A stretch of DNA of 64,000 nucleotides, taken from assembly GCF_040436345.1 (NCBI RefSeq), contig NC_133235.1, positions 20,732,660 through 20,796,659 of the forward strand, written 5' to 3'. Position numbers and translations under genes: made by a program. Below, piece by piece: positions 31,919 to 40,900 of the stretch. The notes beneath the pieces were generated by a model. It was not told where the DNA came from, ran no database searches, and saw only the letters and a program-made list of their open reading frames with translations. The DNA comes from Pagrus major. Lineage: Eukaryota; Chordata; Actinopteri; Spariformes; Sparidae. Each line of letters opens with the position of its first letter. Position 1 is the first letter of the stretch.

Positions 31919-34900
31919 AGCTGTCTCCCTCTCTCACCACACACTGATGGACTGGTGATAATTACTAATCCCTGGTTTTCACTGCTGCTCACTTCATGTC
32001 ATATTCATGTCAGCTTGAGAGCCAACACTCCCGCCTGGATGCATATTTCTAGACAGCCGTTTAGATGGCTCTCTAAAAATACAACTCCTATTTTACTGCA
32101 TGGAAATCAAAGAAATCACACCTTTAATATGCTGATAAATACGTCAAAATGAGACACGGTTTGTCAGGTTTTGTATGAGCAAATGCACATGATGGAGCTT
32201 GTTAGCTGTGTTTGTTTTTGACCCCCCTGCTGAGCGTCATCACCCATCTGGATCCACAGAAACATCTGTTGTTTTTAATGCTCACAGTAAGAGAACGAAG
32301 AAAAGCTTTGTTTCCTTTGTTTGTTGCTGCCTTTCGCCGTCACTACTCTGTTACGTATCATGCTGAATTATAGATAATAAGTGCACAGGTTTAGCTGGGG
32401 GGAGTGAGTTTAGCACAGTGCAATTGCTTTTGTGACCTTGGGCTCTTAGAAATAAGTGTGTGCTTTACTCATCGTGTGAAAAGACATTAGTATGTGTCTA
32501 CTTAATGCCATGACATTTACAAAGGGACTGTTAGACGATCCACAAATTGAAAGTCAGTTGCGTTAACACCAAACCCAATATCTTATTGGTTTACATGAGA
32601 GACTGCGAGAGGCGGCAGAGCTAACAAGTGTTATTGGTTCACTGGCTACTCACATTGTGCTTGGTGAGATTAGAAATGTTGCCGGCTATCGCCTGAAGCC
32701 AGTCCAAGCAGTCTTCAGCAGTGGGAAATTGTACGACTCCGCTACAAACTCCGTCCACAGCTATGACCTGGAAGGCATTTTTCCTGGAAGAATTAAAGAG
32801 ATAAAACAAAAGATCATAACGTGATTTTACATTTTTTTCAGTCCATGAATTACAAATTTTACAGAACATAACTCTTTTGATCGAGTTCAAGGAAGCCGTT
32901 AGCTTCTTTTTCTATCAGTTACGAATGAGGAGCAACTTGCAAAGACTGGAAAATCAATGCAGTAAGCATTTTAATCAACTTTATTTTTCAAACTTAGATC
33001 ATCACAGGCCTTTATTCAATTTTATAACTCTGGACAGACTCTTTAAAAAAGGTCTAGCTGATATCACCATGGTTGTTGTTGTGTTGTTGCTCCAGGACCT
33101 TCATTGCAAATGACTAACCACGCTGTTGTTATGTCATGGCTTTGTGACTCGTGTTGGTGTCGCTCTAGGATTGTTAAGTTGTAGGTCCCTAATGCAGACT
33201 CCAGGCAGGCAAATGGTGGAACAAAGATCGAGTTTTAATGAAAAGCTGACAGGCAGAAGGAAAAACAACGAACCAAGGAAACAAAAAACAAAACCAAGTA
33301 CAAACCGAATAAAGTGCAGGGAACTCAGACAAGAACTCAGACGAAACACGAAGAACAAACACTGACGAACTAACAACAGAAAGAGAGAAAACACAGGACA
33401 ACCACAAGGGAGGGAAAACAAGATGAGACAGGAAGTAACACAATATGACACACAGGGATGAACCTTTCAAAGTATAACAGGAAACAAAAAAAACTGAATC
33501 CCAACATCATGACAAGGACCATCATTTCCATTCACGGAACATATTATTACATTTACACTAAGTCTACTTATTATTTTGCATTTCTTTCCAGTTTTCTGTC
33601 GCTGTTTGGTTATGACAGCCACATAAAATCCTTGATTAGTTTTAGTTTGAGTTAAAATAGACTCTTTCAAAATGTTAAACATGTGTCACAAAGAATAACT
33701 TCACAAACAAAACCAAACATTAATTAAGTGCACTTAATTAATTATGGTTTTCCTTGAACAACACCAACGCGCCGATGTCAGATCCTGCTTTTAAAAAACT
33801 GGCCGGCTCTCTGCAAACACTTCTCATTATGTGTCATTTTCCTTTGAACCTGCACTCATTGATCTTTTGGCAACATGGGGCCAGAGTAAACAAGTTATGA
33901 ACACATCATTGACATGAACATGCAACAGTTGGTTACACATCAAACGGTCATGGAGCAATATAGCATAATTTAAAGTTGTATTTATGGCCACCTGTCGAGT
34001 GTAAGGTGAATATTCCCTTCTTCCCACCGACCAATCAGAAAACCTTCACCCCCGACACAATCAGAGGCAAGAACTCTAAACTCAAAGTCATATTTTCACA
34101 TACATGCGCCAGTTTGCACCTGAACAATGCTGGATCTAACACACATTACTGTATGTGTAAATATGTGCTGACTATTTGTTTCTTTTGTGAAGATATACTG
34201 TAAATGTTGACTTTCAATGCCTATTTTATTCTTAGTTACAATTTTACCCTTGGTATTTAGTCTTTTCTTAAAGCTACTTTAAGGAACTTTGATATTTTGT
34301 TGATTTTGGAGGCCCCCGTGGACAAAAGTGTTTCCACCGTCAAAACCACAAAATATAATGTCTAAAATAAAACTAAATAAAGACAAATCTCATCCTGCTT
34401 CCTTTTAACTGGCTACTACTCACTGTAACTTTGCTTGGGAAAATGTAAACACTGCTTTTTGGTGCTGAGCAGGTGGTGTACAGTGGATTTTAGTGCAAAT
34501 AAAGAAGACTATTAAATTTAAGTTGTACGAGCAAAACATTTTGAACAACTTCAAATCATTAGTCAACTTTACGTAAAGTTAATTTGTCAGATTTTTACAG
34601 CGTAGGGTCGTCACTACGAGCAACACATCTCTGACATTGTCACTTTGTTTTCACACTTTCCTTTGACACATTGTTATGATAAAAATATCTTTTATGGACG
34701 ATTTCAATGAATCAGCAAGTTTTCAAAACAGAGCTTTCTCACAGTTTCAGAGCAAACAAAACTCAAAATACACTGTGCATTTTAAAAGTTGACTTTACTT
34801 TAAAAACGTCAGGAAACAGATTACCTCAGAAATACAGAGGAAACGTAGATTATTCGGTTTGTGTTATAAGAGGTCAAAAGTTTTAACAAATGAACATTAT

Positions 34901-37900
34901 TAGTCTAGATTACTTGGTCATTTTGATGCGCTAGGTTTCCTCAATTTTTTTTAAAGTCACGCTGTCAGATTTTTCAGTGTATGGTAAGTTGATCTTTGTT
35001 GTCATAAAATAAACTGAACGCATTACCCACTATCTGGCTGATCAATATAAAAACTTATGGTACTCTTATGCAATTTTCTATTAATGGGGCTCAAGCATGC
35101 CAAATCACAACTGTGGTCCATTAAGAGTCAATCCACAAGATTACTGTTTCTATCATCCACACTGTCGCAAAATGTCTTTATTGACAGCGTAATGGCTTAT
35201 TACTATTATTTCATCATGCTCTTTGTTCAGACGCTCCTAAAGCAGAAACACAGAACTGTTTGGCTTATTTAATTGTGTTTAAACGGTTATACTAAATAGC
35301 AGAAAAAATAGGCAGTCTGCTCCATTTGAAAACCCCAAAGCATTTAAAAAGCACTTATGAGCCTAATAGGGAGATACCAGCACTTCAAGATCAAGTCCTG
35401 CAGCTCACCTGCAGGCGTCAGAGCCCGGGATGTACTGCGACAGGCGAGAGTGAAGCAGCGGAATAAGGCGCAGGTCCACCCATCTCTTCTCCCAGCGAAG
35501 CCCCGGTGACGTGGGCCAGGACGAGCAGGACAGCGTGTCCTGCAGAAGTGTGAAACACAATGTAGAGGAGCGCGTCTTGTCAAGAGCTCGAGTCCTGCCG
35601 CTGCTGCTGTAGTAGCTGCAGGTGTACAGGCAGGCTGCAGAGGAAAGCTGATTCACTCTCCTCAAAACGATAAAGATAGAGCATCCCGGTTATCAGGGAG
35701 CAGTGACAGTTGCATGGAAACAACTTGCTGGCAGCGGGGACGCTGCAGCATGGTTACAGGGGGACAATTATAGAATCAGTCAGTCAAAGAAGAGGCTAAT
35801 GGAAAAACTACCGTGTTGTTCGGATGGTAGTTCAAGTGCAGGCCACTATCACACAGAGGAGAGGAGGTCCCACTACTCTGGTCGCTGGGGATGCCTGAGA
35901 GCACAGCAGGGACACACAAAAAAAAGCCAATAAACCCTACAAACTCAGAGCAACACCCCCATCTAATTCAAGGCTTCCAACTGCAGTGAATCACAGCCAT
36001 CAACCAAAGTGTGTTGCTTTGTTCTCCAGCACTGTAGGGCTCCTGCTTTGTGCCAATTTGTATTCAGTTGACTGGTTGGATGGCCAGTCAACCTGGCCTA
36101 CATACGCATATGAAAGGATTTTATAAAAAGCTTTCATGTCTGATGACGGGCTGAGGCTTTCCCATGGAAGAGCAATCAATGGCGCCACAATAAGCAACGT
36201 CATTTCTCTCGTCTCACATCTGTTTTGAGGTTTGATTTACGTACTTCACTCTTTTTATACCCCTCTTTAGCCAAACATCATCTTTTTTTAGAGCCCACTG
36301 TGAAGCTTTTTTAAATTTTTTCCAGGCTCAATTTTATAGTCACCAGGACAACCGATCCATGACAGAAAATAATACCAGCTATAAATACTCTTGGTTAATT
36401 ATTTTGCAGTGATTAAACACTTCAATTAAGCAGTGTTTGGAGAGCTTTCTTACACGTGCAGTCCTCACACAGGGGCAGTTTCAGAAAGGCTGGAGTCTTC
36501 TTCAGGAAAGAGACAGTGAGAGTCACTTCTTCACCAGCGTTTCTCAAAACCTGGACCTGCAAGATAAAAAATGCAGGGATATTTTTACAGCGGGAGCTGT
36601 AAACTGTGTTTTTCTGCCGATTGCGTGCTGTGATGAAACATGGTGTGCTAACGTCTAACTAAGAATGGAAAGCCAAGATAAGGGATTTACACAGACACAG
36701 AAGTTACGCTCCATACACACATATTTCTTGTAGTTACATTGAAAAAAACAAAAAAACACAGGATGAAACAGACACAACTGGTTTTACAAGTCAAAAAGAT
36801 ACAAATCATAAAGTGAGACAAGATAAGCCGCTGAAAGAGCTGTTGCAGTGTAAGAAACATGAGATATGAGCTGACAGCTTACCACTTCCTCGTGGCGATA
36901 ACTTCTAACGTTTATTCCATTTATCTAGAAAGAACAATAACAGGGTTACCCTAAATAATACTGCTGGCATCATATCACTGCAGCTCCATCTTCAGAATGA
37001 TTAATGAGGCAAGCACAATAACTGTTATGGCATCTGCGCTGAAAGCTGTAAACAAGAGAGTCACATCCACAGTTGCCATGAATACAGAACGCCTTTGGCT
37101 GTCTCGAAGATGTTTCCTCGGCATCACATGAGCCGGGAGAGATGAGATGTGGGAGAGATTCTTGCCTGATATACTTGTAACCAATGAATGAGAGGGGATG
37201 TGACATTTACTTATAGGAATGCATCATTATTCAGCGCAGTTTGTGGACATGTGGCACATGAATTATTAAAGATACAGTGTTATTTTGCAGAGTAGGATGA
37301 GGTGTGTAAACAAGCATTAATATGAGTTTTGGCATTTCTACCTGAAGGATGCCGTCTCCGATGAAAAGCAGGCCAGAGAGTTCAGCTGGAAATGAAAAAA
37401 AAACCAAAAACATGTCAGTAAAACTAACACGAAGAGTAAGATGGAGGAAAAAAACACAACAAAAACAATATACCTTTTTGTTCTTTCGATATTTTTGATA
37501 TCACAACAGGGATTTTATGTTCTGCTCCACCCTGAGGGGACAAAGCAAATCACATTAAATTTACGAAGGTATCACAAACACCAGAATGAGACGAAGACGC
37601 TCGCAAGAAGCTAATTTTTTCAGCAAATCCCTCGGCTAGTGCTGTTTGACAAGAAAATGATCAATAACACTTGTTCAGACTTAATTTAAAGGAGTTGTGA
37701 GGAGCAGCCTAATCAGCTGGGATCTAAATTACCTTGATGCTCAGACCGAACCCTCCAATTGTCTGCCTCCGGATCGTTACAGTCCTCTCCTGGAAGAGAT
37801 GCAGGGAGAATCAAGAAATGACTTCAGACTGATGCTGAACCGGAGGGAGCTCTTACAACAGAACAAATAGGGAGAAGCTGCTTTTGTCAGAACTAAAATT

Positions 37901-40900
37901 TAATCACAAGCAACTTCAAACCTGAAAAATGTAGTTATGCGTCCCTATTTATTTGTGAAAGTTGCATCTGAAGTACCAACATAACTCACTTTTCCACTCA
38001 AAGGAAGAACTGATAATTCAATATTGTCATTTTTACACTTTTACAGGAATCATATGAGATTTACGCTTATTCACTTTCTTGGCGAGATTAACATGAGAAG
38101 ATACTGCTGTCCAGCCTACGCATTACATTTGAAGCTGGAGCCAGGAGGCAATTAGCTTAGCTTAGCATTAAGACTGAAAATAAAGGGAAACAGCTAGTCT
38201 AGGTCTGTCCAAAGCACCTCTGAAGCTCACCAGTTAACACGTAATATCTCTGTTGGATCCATGCACAGTCAGAGTAGAGTAGTTGTGGGTTTTGGTGGAG
38301 TGAAGAACATTTTTTCACTCCCCACTGCAGAAAGTCACTGCACCTGGCTGTTGTTCGACAGCAAACAGTTACAACACAACCTCCCTGTAAAACCAGACAA
38401 CCGAAACTAGATTAAGATTTTTACATTTTTGTTTAATTTCTTTTTAAAGAACTTTAGAGGTGCTGGTATGCAGATTTTCATTAGCCACACTAACCATTTC
38501 CCTCTTCTTCCAGTCTTGATGCTAAGCTAAGCTAAGCTAATCACCTCCCGGCTCCAGCTCAGTGCACAGACATGATGGTATTGACCACATCTAAGCTTTC
38601 TCTTTGAAATGTGGAACTAAGTTTTTGTTTCACACGTTACACAAGTGAAACACAGTTACTTTTAATAACATTTTGATCAATTTTGATGTGAATTTGTCTA
38701 CATTTGCAATATATGTCTTCATGGTGCCAATCGAAATAATGTTTATAAACTACACAGTAATTATTAACCATTTACAAAGTATTAAAAACATCAGTTGCAC
38801 TTAATAAATGGTTTAAAAGCATTTTATTGTTCATTAACAGTGAACTAACTATCAACTAAGGTTTAATTAACTAACTTTACCATTTATTAATAATGGTTAC
38901 CATAAAGTTTTGCTGCATTGCTACTAATATTATTTATAGTCATTCAAAACTATGTGAGACAACATTTTGAACATTTTTTAACGATCTAGTGGTGGATGGG
39001 GATGGGAAATGACAATTTTTTCATTGTTCATTGCCCACCTGGTAGACAGGTGCCAAATAAAATAAAATAACGCAAAAGAAAGTGTTGCATTGCCATAAAA
39101 TGTCACTACTAAGTTTATTAAAAATTTTGAAAATGCAATGTTTCTCTCGTGCTGCAGACCTCCACCGAGCAGCGAACTCACAATATGAAAAAACAACATC
39201 GTTAAAAAAAAAGATCAAAAAATTGTCAAACTCATGAGACAGTGACAATAAATTCAGACTCTTTTGAGGTTTGGATATGAAGTTTGGACTTGTTGTTGTC
39301 CAATCCTCCTCCTCTCCTCCTGTCTTTTAAACTCTCTTATTCATAAAAATGGATTTTCTTTGCATTGCTCATGCTGTTTCTTCTGTTGTTTCTTGTTTTC
39401 TATTTTCTATTATACTCTATAGATCTTAAGATATATCGTCTGTCTCACACTGTTTTTTATTGATCCCGTAAGTGTCTCTGGTGTTTGTGATTTGACACCG
39501 TTTTCTATTGATCGTTACAGCCCGTGGCTCTAGTATAAAGATGTTGTTTCATATCGTTTCATATTGGGAATTTGATGCCTGCATTTTCCAAAACATTTAG
39601 CGCTGATAGTTTGCAGGAATTCTGCATTTTTCATAAAGTTTAATTGGTCACCAAGGCTTAAAAAAGTCTGCAGTAGCAATTTCATCCTTTACATTAATTA
39701 GTGATCATGTTTCAGAAGACATGAGCTATTCCTCTGTTCGTCTTTGACAGCAAAATGTTATTGGGAGAATAATAACATTTTGAGAAAGGTCATGAACTAG
39801 AGAGTTTTTAATGAGAACCAGTGGATTTGTAAATGGGAAGAAAAAGTTGTCAGAGATGATGACAAGTGAGGTCTGAATATCTTTCTATACGCCATGATCC
39901 GGGAGGTGAATCGCTATTTAATAGCTGCATTTGATTTATGAGGAATAGATTAACTGATTTGTCAATGACGCAGACATTCACGGTATCTTTGCGCTGCAAC
40001 CTTCACTCATTGTGCTGTACATGTTAATGATTTCTACGTATCATATAGAGGAGAGGTACCACGCTACTTACACTTGAGTAGAAAGGCTCTCCTGACACAC
40101 AGATGACATCTTGTTCTTGAATGGTCAGAATATCTTTGGCCAAGTGTAGTCGAATATTAAATGGCTCCTCATTACCTTCTTGCATCAAATAAATCCCAGT
40201 CTTTGTCTGCGAACAGTCAGAGAGATAAAAATCATTCATCATCCCTCCCTGACTAAATTAACTGGCCATGAAATGAAATGTCATTGAGAATACTCCACTG
40301 CAGGATGAAAATGGAAATTAGGATACAGACTTTTTTGATTTTCTTTGTTAGTACTCTCCTTGTTAACGCTGATGTTGGAACAAATAAATCAGCGCTCTGA
40401 GTAATAAACACACATTGAGATGGAAAAAAATACAAGACAATGTTGATTTACAGTTTTCTAATAATGAGCAGACTCTCGCTGAAATAGATTTTTATGATTC
40501 GTGCCCTCTGTTTGCGTTGTATACATTCACACTGAGATAAAAAAAAAACCTTGAAATTATACCATCTTGTTTACAGTAAGTGAAAGGCTGATGATGGTGA
40601 TGGCAAATTAAGAACCTGTGAAATTAAGTGGCTTGAACCAGGCTCTACATTTGAATCTCCCAGTGTGAGGACTGTGTCTCTTTCCAGTGATCCATTTAAA
40701 ACATGCTAATCCGCATAAATTTGCATTCTGCATATCCTCCCTCCTCCCCGGCTAATTGCGATGCCTGCTCTGTCCTTGACTTAAAAAGGTCTAAATAAAA
40801 GAAGCACCTTCACCTGACAAGACTGCTAATGGAAAGAAGCCACCAGTGTCAGCATCCTTGTCACCCTGCGTACGTCGCTCATCAGTTAACAAGACAGTTG

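Larger units (their letters stand above)
28301..32653 (-). other. sntg1 intron 10
   Basis: GT/AG intron of about 4.35 kb. It contains a 12-base G run (28631-28642), a TTAA-type element (29220-29771), fragments of common fish repeats near 31000-31470 and a (CA)n tract (31858-31913). No further exon is needed. Confidence 0.75.

Noticed and set aside
31652..32152. Open frames of 86 and 130 codons around 31.7-32.1 kb
   Set aside because: Both read through the (CA)n microsatellite and show no conserved domain; they lie in an sntg1 intron.
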